Assembly (NCBI GenBank): GCA_965112735.1
Contig: OZ218964.1
Coordinates: forward strand, 558,001-622,000
Direction of reading: 5' to 3'
DNA: 64,000 nt
Origin: Phaeosaccion multiseriatum
Taxonomy: Eukaryota > Ochrophyta, other classes
The translations under genes and the position numbers were made by a program. This document shows positions 11,560 to 23,122 of this stretch, piece after piece (positions within the stretch are counted from its first letter, which is position 1; each line of letters opens with the position of its first letter). The notes below the pieces were generated by a model. That model had not been told where the DNA came from, did not search any database, and was given only the letters and a program-made list of their open reading frames with translations.

Positions 11560-13874
11560 CTAGTCCAACGCGTCAACCCCCATGTACCTCTTTAAGACAT
11601 CGAAGGTGGTGAAGCTGATGCTGATGCCCACAGGCCCCTTGATCCAGTTCATGCTCAGCCCCTTGAAGAGTGCCCTCGGCCCCTGCTCCCTCAGCACTGC
11701 CTGCAGCGTCTGCAGGATGCTTGGCCGCTCCCGAAAGGCTGCAAAAGGGGGGCGGGCGGCGCACATGAGGCATATGGAGGAGTGCGGCGGGGGGCGGGCA
11801 CGAGAATGAGGCAGGACTTGAGGAAGGCGTTGAGTGAGAGATTGATTGCGTGCACGCAGCGTGCCACTGGGTGCCAGAGTAACTGCATGTTGGCAGCAGC
11901 TGACTGACTGACTGACTGACTGACTGACTGACTGACCTGGGTCCAGCGCGGAGTGCGGGCAGAACACCTTGTCGACGCCCGAGTGCTGATCCACCAGCCC
12001 CTGCGTCTGCATGCGCCGCCGCACCACTTCGAAGGGGTAGGTGCAGCTCTGCGCCACGAGCCCCGCGAAGGCTCCGATTGCGAGCTTGTGCGCGGTCTGC
12101 GGCTCCTTGCCCGTGAACACCCGCACCTCGTGCTTGAGGCGCTCGTTGATGGAGAAGGCGATGCCCGCATACGGCACCACCCCCGCCAAGGACGGAGTCA
12201 CCCCGCGGTACAGCGCGCGGTAGCCCTCCTCGCGCCACAGCCCCGTCAGCTCCCTATATACACCCCCCGGCAGATGCCTCTTGACCCCCCCGCCCCCTTC
12301 CTTTGCCCTCGAGCTGCTGCTGCTGCTGCTGCTGCTACTGCTCCTTGACCCCCCCCCCCCCTTCCTCCGCCCCTCCGCGGGACGACTGCTCGTGCCCGAT
12401 ACCCCGCTTCCTCGTCCCGCTGCTGGCCCTTCGGGTGCCGCCCCCCCACCACCTCCTCCTCCTTTCCCCAAGCCGCCCATCGCCGTCTTCGCATGGGAGC
12501 GACAGTGTGTGCTCACCGCGAGTCTGGCGCGGGCAAGGTCCAGCGGGTAGGTGGCGAAGGCGCTGACGGCCCCTGCCGTGGATCCTGACACCAAAGACTC
12601 CAGGGTAGACAGGCGCTCCGTTTTTCTCCGGCGGCGGCGCAAGATGCGGCCTTTTAGCGCGTCAAAGACCTTGGATGAAGGGAGGGGGGGAGGGGTTGTT
12701 TTCAAGGGAGGAGACAGGCATAGCATACGGGGCAAGGCTGCGGGCAGCGGGGCGGACGTACCATGAACTGTGTGCCGGCGTAGGGAAAGACTCGGATCAT
12801 GGTGGCGCTGTTGCCCTTCCACAGCCCGTGCAGCCCCTCATGCTCGACGATACTCTTGGCCAGCAGCCGCACCTGTGGAGAGAGAGAGACAAGAGGGCGG
12901 AGAGAGGGGCGAATGAATGGCTGCCAGGCAACATCGATCAAAGCTTTACGTACTCCACATGTTCTCCGTGGATTGATGGAGAGCTGCAGAGGTGCACTAA
13001 CGGCGCCGCTCTCCTTGCACCACTTCTTACTCCCTTACCTTGTGGAACGAGAAGTGCTCATTCGTGACCTGGAAAAGGATCTTGATGCGGTCCACTGGTG
13101 CTACCACCGATTTGGCTACCATCCCCGCCAGCCCGCCCGCCACCATCCTCTTGGCCGTGACGAGCCACTCGTGCCGGTGGTGCTCCACCTTTCCGTTGGC
13201 GAGGGCGGACAGAAACATGTTCCGCTCCATCGCCGGGGGGGTAACTGGGGTGGAGGTTATGATTAGGGCGGAGAATACTTAGACCCAGCCCGACTATCGC
13301 ACGCATCATTAACGTCCCGCGAGCACGCATGCACGCACGCACCCACCTCTGTGGTCGTCGTCCGTGATGGACTGCAGGTGGATCTCCTGGTCGTCCTGCT
13401 CCGTCGCCATGAGGTGGCAAAACTCGTGGAACTTTATCCGCCGGCGCTGGTCAGGGTGAAAGCAGCACGCAAGGAGCATTACAGGCCGGGTCCGATAGAG
13501 AGGAAAAGAGGGGGGGAGAGAGGGAGAGCAAGAGATTTTACACCACGAAAGCTCTGCTGGCCTCTGCTCAACTTGAGCCCGCCGCGCCCGCCACCATTCG
13601 AGTGACGCGAGACCACACTCACCTTCTCCGCCTCGTCTACTTCTGCACCCTGCTCCTCATCTTCCTCTTCGTCCTCGTCCTCCTCCAGGGTGTTCATCAC
13701 ATCCTCAAAGGCCACGGTGCCCTGCTCATCTGGGTCAAGGCTATCGAAGACCCTCCGCATGGTCTCTCTGCTGCGAGCGGGTCGCTTCCTCATCCTCCCC
13801 GGACCAGCAGCAGTCTTGACCTGAGCAGCACTCTCCGCAGAGCTCTTGCCCTCGCCTTCTCCGTCGGAGGCCAT
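11560..13874 (-). CDS. Mitochondrial carrier, CoA-transporter (SLC25A42/Leu5) type, with N-terminal EF-hand
   Basis: Six exons: 13623-13874, 13347-13446, 13039-13244, 12762-12872, 11937-12669, 11560-11738; 526 residues. The three carrier repeats carry the family signature: PVDRIK, PLDLARARLAV and PFEVVRRRMQT. Motifs LWKGNSATMIRVFPYAGTQF and LFKGLSMNWIKGPVG closely resemble SLC25A42/SLC25A16-type coenzyme A (CoA/PAP/ADP) carriers of the inner mitochondrial membrane. Residues about 37-65 hold one EF-hand-like loop (DPDEQGTVAFED); an acidic run and a degenerate second half (IKFHEFCHL) follow. Calcium-regulated carriers (SCaMC) have EF-hands, but this carrier subtype normally does not. Repeat 2 contains about 79 extra Gly/Ser-rich residues (12280-12516). 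That segment is stop-free, a multiple of three and flanked by GTGAGC and AAG, so it may be a retained or optional intron. Divergent from OGDH with 298 bp between ATGs. Confidence 0.85.
11901..11936 (-). repeat. (GTCA)n tandem repeat starting at a splice donor
   Basis: On the minus strand the intron begins GTCAGTCAGTCAGTCA and continues for about nine units. Each unit repeats a possible CA|GT or CAG|T junction of the real donor of the carrier's last intron. Confidence 0.9.
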
Positions 13875-14172
13875 TCTCACGAGCTACTTCTCGAGCTTTC
13901 AACCGCCTTGCCTTCTCCTTCCCCCCTCACAGACACGCCTCTCGCCAGCGGTACGCTACATCAGTGCCCTTCGCATCCTCTATCGTTCAACAACGTTCTC
14001 CTGGTCGCTCGCGAAGGACTTTCCTACTTATGACTATGTGTTGCTCAACTCTGTCTTTGTGGTAAACAGGGTTTTGGGGGTTTTGTTGGCCTCCGTGAGC
14101 CTCCAGACTCAAAAGAGGAGAGAAATATCCCTCGTCCACTGCCCCGGCGAGTAGGCTGGCAGTGAGGTCGTG

Positions 14173-17100
14173 ATGCAGGCCTTACGGAGAGGAGCTGCGG
14201 GCTTGCGCTCCCATCAGCAGCGGCAGCGGCTGTGGGGCGCGACGAAAACAGCGGCAGCTCGACATGGACCGGGGGCGAGGCCGAGAGAGGCCTGCGCGAG
14301 GGCGTTCAGCGCTTCTCCCGACAACTTCATGCAGGGGGGGAATAGCGTGTACGTGGAAGAAATGTACGAGGCGTGGAAGGAGGATCCCTCGAGGTAAGAG
14401 AGGGCGAGAGAAGAAAGGAAAAGTAGCGAACACGAACATGGCCTCACTCACTCAGGGGGAGGATGTGAGCCGGGAGGAGAGTGCAGGGTGTGTACACACG
14501 GAGGCCTTCAGATGCAAGCGAAAGACCTTTCTGGACACGGGATAGGACTGAAGGAGCGCTTCAGCGGCGAGAGAGGGGCGAGAGTCCTCGTACTCAGAGA
14601 GAGGGAGGGGACAGCATTTGTGCCCTCGTTATCGCCGGGCGCCGGGGCCATTCACGGACTGTGCAGCGTCCAAAGAGTCGAGACCAGGTTAGGCGGCTTC
14701 AGGAAGGGAGTGCAGCTCTCACTCCCCGGGCCTGACGGTGCAGCCTTGGCCTAAAGAATCGAGCACCGAGGGTGGGCGGGAGATGGTCCAGATGGGTCTG
14801 AAGGGCCGCGGGCCTCGGCTTTGGACTCCGCGCGTGCGGCAGCACTCGACAGGCTGCGCATTCACCTACTTGTGTTCATTCTCACGGGACGCGTTGCACG
14901 GTCTCTTGCCCAGAGAAAGACCTCTCTCTCTCTCACCTCTCGCCTTGCACGAGTCACCCCTGTTTCTCTCTCACTTCCGCCGAAGCAGCGCCTCCTTACC
15001 TCCGTCCCCTGTCTGCCGTGTGGTGCCACCGACCGACCTCAGTGTGCACTCGAGCTGGCGCGTCTACTTTAACAATGTGGAGAGCGGCATCAGCCCGGAT
15101 AGCTCGTCGGCCTTCGCCGCCCCTCCCCGCTTTATGAATATCCCCACGGCCGTCCCCGCCTCCCCGCAGGAGATGGACGGGGAGACGAGCGATTCCCTCG
15201 GTGTGGCGCATATCATTCGGGCCTACCAGGTAAAGGGGCGAGGGAGAGGGGGAGGGAGAGCTGCCACTCCACAAAACCCCGGGGCTCTAGGGTACTAGAA
15301 TCGTCTCGACCGACACACTCACACACACGCACACACACACACGCCACCACAATCTTCTTTCATTTATCGCATCACTCACGGCACTCACTCACTCGCTCAC
15401 GCACGCACAGGTGCACGGTCACCAGAAGGCCAACCTGGACCCCCTGGGGATCCACTCGTGGCGCTCCTCCTCCGCCGAGGGCTCTCGCATCCCTCCGCCT
15501 CCGGAGCTGGACCCCACCTTCCACGGCTTCGGCCACGACGACATGGACAGGCAGCTCAAGCTCAAGGGGAGGGGCACGGGGGGGCACCTCGGCTACCTCG
15601 AGGAGCTCGCGGCGGCACCCAAGGTACAGTATAGGCAGATCTGTAGGCATATGGGTAGGCAGATCCATCGATCAGGCTTTGAGGGGGAAGAGGAGAGGGT
15701 GATATCGTCTGTCCCTTGCGTCCGTCCATCGGCCGCGGCGTCGCTCACGCCCCCTCCCCAACTCGCTGTGCTGTGCTGTGCTATGCTACTCGCTACTCTT
15801 GCTCTTGTCGCTCGCAGATTACGCTTCGGCAGGTGATGAACCGGCTGGAGCAGACATACTGCCACACACTCGGCGTGGAGTACATGCACATGACCAGCCG
15901 CGAGAAGTGCAACTGGATCAGGCTCAAGGTGGAGAACCCCCTGTGGCTCAAGTACACGCGCGAGAAGAAGCTGCACATCTACGAGCGGCTGTGCTTCGCC
16001 GATACGTTCGAGGACTTTCTACAGAACAAGTACAACACCGTCAAGCGCTTCGGCCTGGACGGGGGTGAGGCGGTTATCCCGGGCATGAAGACCATGGTGG
16101 ACGTGGGCAGCGAGATGGGCATCACCTCCTTCGTGCTGGGCATGCCGCACAGGGGACGCCTCAACGTGCTGGCCAATGTGCTGCGTAAGCCCATGCCGCA
16201 GATCTTCAAGGAGTTCCAGGGTACCCACTATGACGTGGACGAGGTCATGAGCAAGGAGGAGGAGAACGACTGGTCCTCCTCGGGGGACGTCAAGTACCAT
16301 CTGGGCACCTCCATGGACAGGACTTACCCGGACGGACGCAGGTGGGGTAGTGGTGTTCGTGTTCGCTTGCTTTGCTTTGCTTTGCTTTGCTTTGCTTTGG
16401 CGGGCCCAGCATCCCGTCCGTCCGTCTGTCGCTCCCTTGTCCTTCTTTGTCCTCTCGCTGCTGGAAGATGGCGTCCGTCCACTCGAGGCTCCGCTCATCC
16501 CCCCATCCACTGCGATCCCCCATCCACTGCCATTCCCCCATCCGCTGTGTACAGGGTGCACATGTCCCTGGTGGCTAACCCCTCGCACCTGGAGGCCGTG
16601 GACCCCGTGGTGGTGGGCAAGACTCGCGCCTCTCAGTTCTACAGGGGCGACACAGAAGACTCCACCCGATCGGCCATGGCGGTGCTGCTGCACGGAGACG
16701 CGGCCTTCGCTGGGCAGGGGGTGGTGTACGAGACGATGCAGCTGGCGAAGGTCAGGGACTTTGGGGTGGGCGGCAGCGTTCACGTCATCGTCAACAACCA
16801 GGTAAGTGGGTGCGTGCGTGGGTGGATGGGTAGGTAGGTGGGTGGTTATCACATACTTTGCATTCATGAATGAGAGCATGGGCTGGTATTGGCTTGTTTG
16901 GACTCTCTCCTAATAAACTTGAACTGGAAACAGGTGGGCTTCACCACGGACCCCAGGAACAGCCGCTCCACGGAGTACTGCTCGGACCTGGGCAAGGCCT
17001 TCGAGATTCCCATCTTCCACTGCAACGGAGGTGAAGGGGAGGGGGTCTGTGCACTGGGCAGGGGATGCAGTGGAGTGGGAGGAGGGAGGGAGGGAGGGAG

Positions 17101-20100
17101 GGAGGGGGGGGGGTCTGGAGCCCGACCGAGGACATTGATGTTGGCTTGGCTTGCTTTGTCGTGACTCTTCTCCCCCACCCCACCCCTTCTCGCCCTCCTC
17201 ACACCCCTGCCCGCCCTCCCTGTCCCCCTCTCTCCCCTCTGTAGACGACCCGCTGAGCGTGTGCACCGCCTTCGAGCTGGCCGTGGAGTGGCGACAGACC
17301 TTCGGGGAGGACTGCATCATTGACATGATCTGCTACCGCAGGCAGGGCCACAACGAGATCGACCAGCCGCTCTTCACGCAGCCCACGCTGTACAAGAAAA
17401 TCGCCAACCATCCCAAGACCGTGGAGGTGTACCACAACAGACTGCTCAAGGAGGGAAGCGCCACGGAGGAGGAGCTGCAGGACATCAGGAAAATGGTGCT
17501 CAAGAGCTACGAGGAGGACTTTGAGCTCAGCAAGACGTGGGAGACCTCTTCGGACGACTGGCTGGCCAGCAAGTGGGCGGGCTTCAAGAGCCCCCGCCAG
17601 CAGTCGCGCATCCGCCAGACCGGCGTGGACACTATGCTCCTCAAGACCATCGGGGCCAAGTCCACCGTCATCCCCAGCCACATCACGCCACACCCCATGC
17701 TCGCCAAGATCTATAAGGTGTGGCGTCGCCTTGCTGCTCTGAGGAGAACAGAGGCTTGAATGAGGGTGTGAGGGGTTTGGGGCTGAGCCAGCCTAGCGAC
17801 CTAGCAGCCTAGCGACTCTTGTGTTTCTCAAGATGGCGACTGACGATTGATTCTATTTCCTCCTCTTCCTCCCCACCCGCTCGCACGCACTCACTCCCTC
17901 GCACAGGCCCGGCAGACGGCCTTGGAGGAGGGGAAGGGCATCGACTGGGCCACTGCGGAGTCTCTGGCCTTCGGCTCGCTGCTGCTCGAGGGAAACCACG
18001 TGCGGCTGAGCGGCCAGGACGTGGAGAGGGGCACCTTCAGCCACCGCCACGCCGTGATACACTGCCAGAACACCAACAAGACGTACGCCCCGCTCAATCA
18101 CCTCGCCAAGACGGTGAACCCCTCCATGCCCACCTCTGCTCTCAGCTACGCCCCCGACGCGCAGGCCAAGCTCACGGTGCGCAACTCCATCCTCAGTGAG
18201 TTCGCGGTGTTGGGCTTCGAGGTTGGGTATTCGCTGGAGAACCCCAACGCGCTCGTGCTGTGGGAGGCGCAATTCGGCGACTTCTGCAACGGAGCTCAGG
18301 TATGTGTGAGTGTGAGTGTGAGTGTGAGTGTGAGTGTGAGTGAGTGTGCGTGTGTGTGTGTGTGTGTGTTTGTGTCGGCAGGCTCGCAATCCCCACCCAG
18401 CCCCTCCTCTCCACGCGGCACTTGCAGTAATGCCCCCCCCCCCCCCCCCAACACGCACACACACACACACACACATGCTTGAAGCTCGCGCGCCCGTCAC
18501 TCCCGATTCTCTTGTCCCTCCCTCTTACGTGCCCTGTCATGCCCCCCCCCCCTGCCCCCCCCAGGTGATGATCGATCAGTTCATCTGCGCCGGGGAGGAC
18601 AAGTGGCTGCGGCAGTGCGGGCTGGTGATGCTGCTGCCCCACGGCTACGACGGACAGGGCTCGGAACACTCCTCCTGCCGCCTCGAGCGCTTCCTGCAGC
18701 TGTGTGACGACGATCCGGACTACGTGCCGGAGCTCGCCTTCGAGCAGCGTATGCAGATCCAGCGCGCCAACTGGTGAGGAAGGGCGGTTTGGGGGGTGCT
18801 GCGACCCAACCAGTGCAAGGCTTGCAAGGCAGTGCAGGCCCTCTCTTTTGTTCGCTCCTCTGCCGTCTTCTTGCTCTTTCTTGTTGTTCCTCTGTGCTCA
18901 CCTCCCCACCTCCCTCCCCTCCCCCCCCCCTCCAGGCAAGTGGTGAACGTGTCCACCCCCGCCAACTACTACCACGTGCTCCGTCGCCAGGTAAGGAGTG
19001 TCAAGCAAGTGTCAAGCAAGGCCTTCACCTTACCCACCACGCACTCCCTGCGAGTGCCCGTGCACTACAAAGCGCCTGCCCCTCCCCGCTTCACTTGCCC
19101 CTCCCCCGCCCCCCTCTCTGGCCTGAATCCCTACCCCTCACCGCCCATTCACTGCCACCCCCATCCTCATCCCCCACTCATCCACTGCCATCCCCTCAGG
19201 TTCACCGTGAGTTCCGCAAGCCCCTTGTGGTGGCGTCCCCCAAGAAGCTTCTACGCCTCAAAGACGCCGCGAGCTCCATCGACGACATGGGGCCGGGTAC
19301 GCTCTTCCTGCGCGTGTACGGCGAGCAGGACGTGAGCATCGTCAGCAAACCCGCCATGGTGAAGCGCCTCATCCTGTGCTCTGGGCAGGTGTACTACGAC
19401 CTCGTGGCCGCCAGGACCAAGGCGGGCAGGGAGGACGTCGCCATTTGCAGGGTGGAGCAGATCTCGCCCTTCCCCTTCGACAGAGTGGCGGAGGAGTGCG
19501 CGAATGTGAGTGCGTGTGCGTGTGTGTCTTTCATGCTCCCCCTGTGCACAGGTGTATGAGAGCGCATGCAAATGGTGTCTTATCCCCCGTCCTCGTACTC
19601 GCTTTTGTCTTGTCATGTGATGTGCACGTCCCGCCCTTTGCCGCCCACCAGTACCCCAACGCGGAAGTGGTGTGGGTGCAAGAGGAGCCCAAGAACATGG
19701 GAGCGTACTCATACGTAAGGCCCCGCATCATGACCGCTACCAAGGACATCAACAAGAGCGAGAAGAGGCCCCGATACATCGGCAGAGACACCGCCTCGGC
19801 GCCGGCCACGGGTGCGTTGGGGGGGAAGGGGGGAGGGGAGGGAGGGGAGGGAGGGGAGGGAGGGGAGGGAGGGGAGGGAGGGGAGGCAGGAGGCAAAGCA
19901 ATCAAAAGGCTGCGCGGCCTCGTGTTGATGGCGGGGGGCGGGGGAGGCTCTCCCCCTGCGTGGCTTCCCTCTCACTTGCGTTCTTGGCACGATGGCTTTT
20001 CCTCTCCCGTCTTTTCCTTTCCCTTGCCCCTTCCCTTCTATCTGACCTTCTGACCTTTTGATCTGTCTCCCTCGTAATCTCACCCCCCCCCCCCTGCCCT

Positions 20101-20201
20101 TCCTGCCCGTCCTGCCAGGCATGCACAAGCTGCACCAGTTGGAGCACGATGCCATCCTCGACGCCGCCATCAACGAGCACGAGGGTGAGGCGGAGCGGTA
20201 G
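14173..20201 (+). CDS. OGDH: 2-oxoglutarate dehydrogenase E1 component
   Basis: Thirteen exons: 14173-14393, 15043-15229, 15411-15623, 15818-16341, 16555-16801, 16934-17030, 17245-17717, 17907-18299, 18565-18773, 18936-18990, 19200-19505, 19652-19811, 20119-20201; 1055 residues, the expected size. It is the thiamine-diphosphate decarboxylase of the TCA-cycle 2-oxoglutarate dehydrogenase complex in the mitochondrial matrix. Diagnostic blocks are [73 protein letters not shown] (split by intron 5), [33 protein letters not shown] and EEPKNMGAY. The N-terminus ([20 protein letters not shown]) is Arg-rich and acid-poor, typical of a mitochondrial presequence. The last exon is short and ends in an acidic tail. 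Several introns begin with GT-rich microsatellites (16802 and 18300). Confidence 0.97.
18300..18370 (+). repeat. (GTGTGA)n/(GT)n repeat starting at a splice donor
   Basis: Intron 8 of the OGDH gene begins GTATGTGTGAGTGTGAGTGT and continues in the same pattern. The unit GTGTGAGT contains a donor consensus, so several nearly equivalent 5' splice sites lie side by side. Confidence 0.9.
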
Positions 20202-21045
20202 CCCCAGCCTTAACCCTTGCTTGTCTGTCCGTCGTGTATAGTTATGGCCCAGTAAGTCAGTGAGGCGGTGTTGGGGAAGGCAAGTAAAGTAGTGAGCACC
20301 TGGGCAGAGGAGCCCCATCCCCCTCCGGCGAGAGGTAGAGCGCTTATGGGCCAATCGCCAGGCAGAGGTAGAGCGCTTATGGGCCAATCGCCAGGCAGAG
20401 GTAGGGCCGATGCCGATGTGCGTGGGGAGGAGAGCAGCGCTCCTTTGGGGCCCCCAAGTGGCCAATAGGGGGAGGGAGGCTTGGGCGTTGAGAGCGTAAA
20501 GAGTTGTTCCTAACTCGACCGTACCATTGGAGTGGTGCACGTTGCAAGGGATAATCAAAGCTTGGCTGAGGTGCAATGGGCAAGAAACGCTCAGCTGATG
20601 TGAGGTGGTAACACGATTTTGCGACGGGAGAAGCGGCACCATCGGTGCTATCCAAAAGTCTTGTGTTTGCTGAAGGAGAGCCAACTCCATATATTTACTG
20701 AGGGTGCACTACGCCTGAGGGTGCTGCACTACCCCGAGGCAAGGGAGTCCCCACCCCTACCACCCCTACCACGCCTGTCTCCGTCTTCTGGGAGGCAGAG
20801 AAGCTAAGCCACGCCACCACAGGCCCAGAGACTTTACTCGGGGACAGTCCTGTTCGCCTCGCCTCTCCCTCTCTCTCAGAGAGCAGAGCGCATCCGGCCA
20901 GCGAGTGTCCAGGAAATACAGCGCGGTGCATGCGGGTGCTCTGTCTTCCCTCCTTCCCTCTCCCCAACGACCTTCTCCAGAGGAACACCACGCACCCACC
21001 CGCCGCCCATGGGCAAGGACAGGGTCATCGTCGACGATGGTCGAT
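20202..21045. other. Convergent intergenic region, no gene seen
   Basis: 844 bp between the stop of OGDH (+) and the stop of eS26 (-). It holds a 2-3 copy direct repeat of about 36 bp (AGGTAGAGCGCTTATGGGCC units near 20331-20410). No supported coding region. Confidence 0.5.
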
Positions 21046-21169
21046 CTAATCCCTCTTGGGGCGGAACCTTGCCGGTGGCTCGCGGTTCCTGCGGGCATCG
21101 CGGCTGCGCGATCGGACAATGCGCTGATGCACGGCGGCCTCGACACAGTAGTACTGCAAACAGAGAGAG

Positions 21170-21230
<61 letters not shown>

Positions 21231-22800
21231 CAGTCGAGAGGGGGCAGGCAGGCAGGCAGTCGGCCAGGGCAGTCGGTCAGTGAGGCAGGCAGACGGAGGG
21301 GCGACAGCGGCCAAACACAAAGACAACAGACGGGCCAGGCGAGGTCCTAGGGAGGGGAGGAGCGGCACAGATACAGGCATACGCACACACGAACACACGC
21401 ACCTGCTTGATGTAGAGCTTGGGCAGGGCGTAGTTGTCGTACACGGAGGCCTCACGGATGTCCCTGAGGGAGGACGCGTCCACGATGTTGCGCACGATGA
21501 AGCGCTTGATGGCCTTGTCCTTGGGGATGGCCTTGGCGGTGGAGGCGCACCTGGACAGAGGAGGGGGAAAAGGAGCGCAGCGTGGGCCGGGGTCAGGGTC
21601 GGAGTCAGTCGTAGGGTGCGGCATGCGGGGCGGCAGGAACACCTCGGGAGGGGGGCTCTCTGGAGGTGAGCACATGTGCTGGAAAGGGGACTCATCCTGC
21701 GGTTCGGGAGCCTCAAGTCTCAAGGGTGGCTGCTACTGGCTACTGCTGCTCGTGCTGCCGCTCGAAAATCACAAAATCGAAGCCAAAAGAACATCTTTCG
21801 CCGCTGCCTCTGTGGGCAAGTTCGCAGGAGAACGATACCGAATGCCCTCCTCCATCCTCCTCCACCTTCGTCGCCCCACACAGTACGGCACACACAGCGA
21901 GAGCATTTGTCCGCCAAAAGCAGCTGCGTGTGGCCCATCGATCGTACGGTCTCCGCGCCGCTCGTCTATTCTTCTCCCCCCCCCCCTTTGGCATGAGGAA
22001 GAGCTCGGTACCAGCTTGTCTTGTTCGAAGAAACGTCCTGGAGTCCAGTGCCTCCCAACCTCACAGAGAAGGCGCATATTTCACGCGCATTGGCCTGCCT
22101 GCCGCCCACGACCAATCCTCTTGTCTCCTCCACTATGGCAGCTTTGCCTCACGCGGTATGGAGATGACCGCAGAGGTCCAAAAAAGCCAGCAGCGGTAGC
22201 CTGGTAAGCGCTCCAGCGACTTATAAAAGCAGGGACGCATCTTCCCGTCTCTTCGCCATACACACACAACCCTCTTCTCCTTCTCTGCTCACTCAGCTTG
22301 CTGGCAGCATCATCCTACCCTCCTTAATATCCTCCCCCAGGCTTCCCGCTCTTCATATCTCTTTATCAGCTCTCCGTCCCCTCTCTCCCGTTACCCAGCA
22401 AATAATCAAGCACAGACAAATGCGTCTCTCAGCGAAGCTCGACGCAGAGTGCGCCACCATAGCACATGCGAGAAAAGGAGGGAGCCAAAAGCGCGTCCCG
22501 TCCATCTGCTGCTGCTGCCGCTCCCCGCCACCCTTCCAGAGCGCAAAACTCTTCTCGAAAAAGAAGCCAGCACGGTAGATCCCGGCATCCCCTGTTCCTG
22601 AAGGCAGCGCGATGCTTCCAAGCAGAAGAGAGAGCGCTGTCTCTTCTCCCCAACCCCCCCCCCTGCCTTCCCGACAACTCTGAGGCAAGGAGCACGACAA
22701 ACAGGCACCGGCAAGCAACGTTGTTTCGCACGCACCTCACACGCTTGACGTGTCCCCTGCCCTTCTTGTTACGTCCGTGGTTTCGCCTCTTGACAGTCAT
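21046..22800 (-). CDS. RPS26: 40S ribosomal protein eS26, zinc-knuckle variant
   Basis: Three exons 22736-22800, 21403-21550, 21046-21153 encode 106 residues. Conserved blocks are MTVKRRNHGRNKKGRGHVK, IPKDKAIKRFIVRNIVDA, REASVYDNYALPKLYIK and IVRSRSRDARRNREPPARF, so the identity is clear. eS26 sits at the mRNA exit channel of the small subunit. It normally folds around a zinc ion held by two CxxC pairs. Here the first pair reads RCASTAKA and the second YYCVEAAVH: the first Cys of each is kept, the second replaced (Thr and Ala). Both changes are in cleanly spliced, in-frame exons. The first intron is 1185 nt, far longer than its neighbours. Divergent from MED10 with 322 bp between start codons. 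Confidence 0.95.
21551..22735 (-). other. Long first intron of eS26
   Basis: 1185-nt GT-AG intron in a gene whose other intron is 249 nt. The sequence is mixed and not a simple repeat apart from short purine runs. Ribosomal-protein introns often host snoRNAs or enhancers, but I could not identify C/D or H/ACA boxes with confidence. Confidence 0.6.
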
Positions 22801-23122
22801 GGTTAGGCTATTGGCTCTCTGTAAACCCCGCCGTCCCCACCCAGCCAGCCCCAAACCCAGGGGGGCTAGCCCATATACCTGTGTTTTAAAAAATCGGATA
22901 TCAAATCGATGGGCAGATGGTGCTTCATGCGCGCGCTTATTTCAAGCCCCGCCAGAGTTTTCTTTGCTTTTTATTAGTCTTCTCCAGAAAGCGTGGCCAC
23001 CTGTGCGGCGTCTTCCACGATAGCAACCCCGATCTGTGTGTGTGTTATTCGTCTGTACCCAGTGGAGCAGGAGTGTTGAAGCAGAAGAAGCTTGTTCGCT
23101 ACCTCGAAAGAAGGCTGAAGGT

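Noticed and set aside
19801-19905. GGAG-repeat coding extension of OGDH exon 12
   Set aside because: A donor at 19812 followed by the GGGA repeat and an acceptor at 20118 restores the conserved C-terminus; the Gly-rich extension is intronic.
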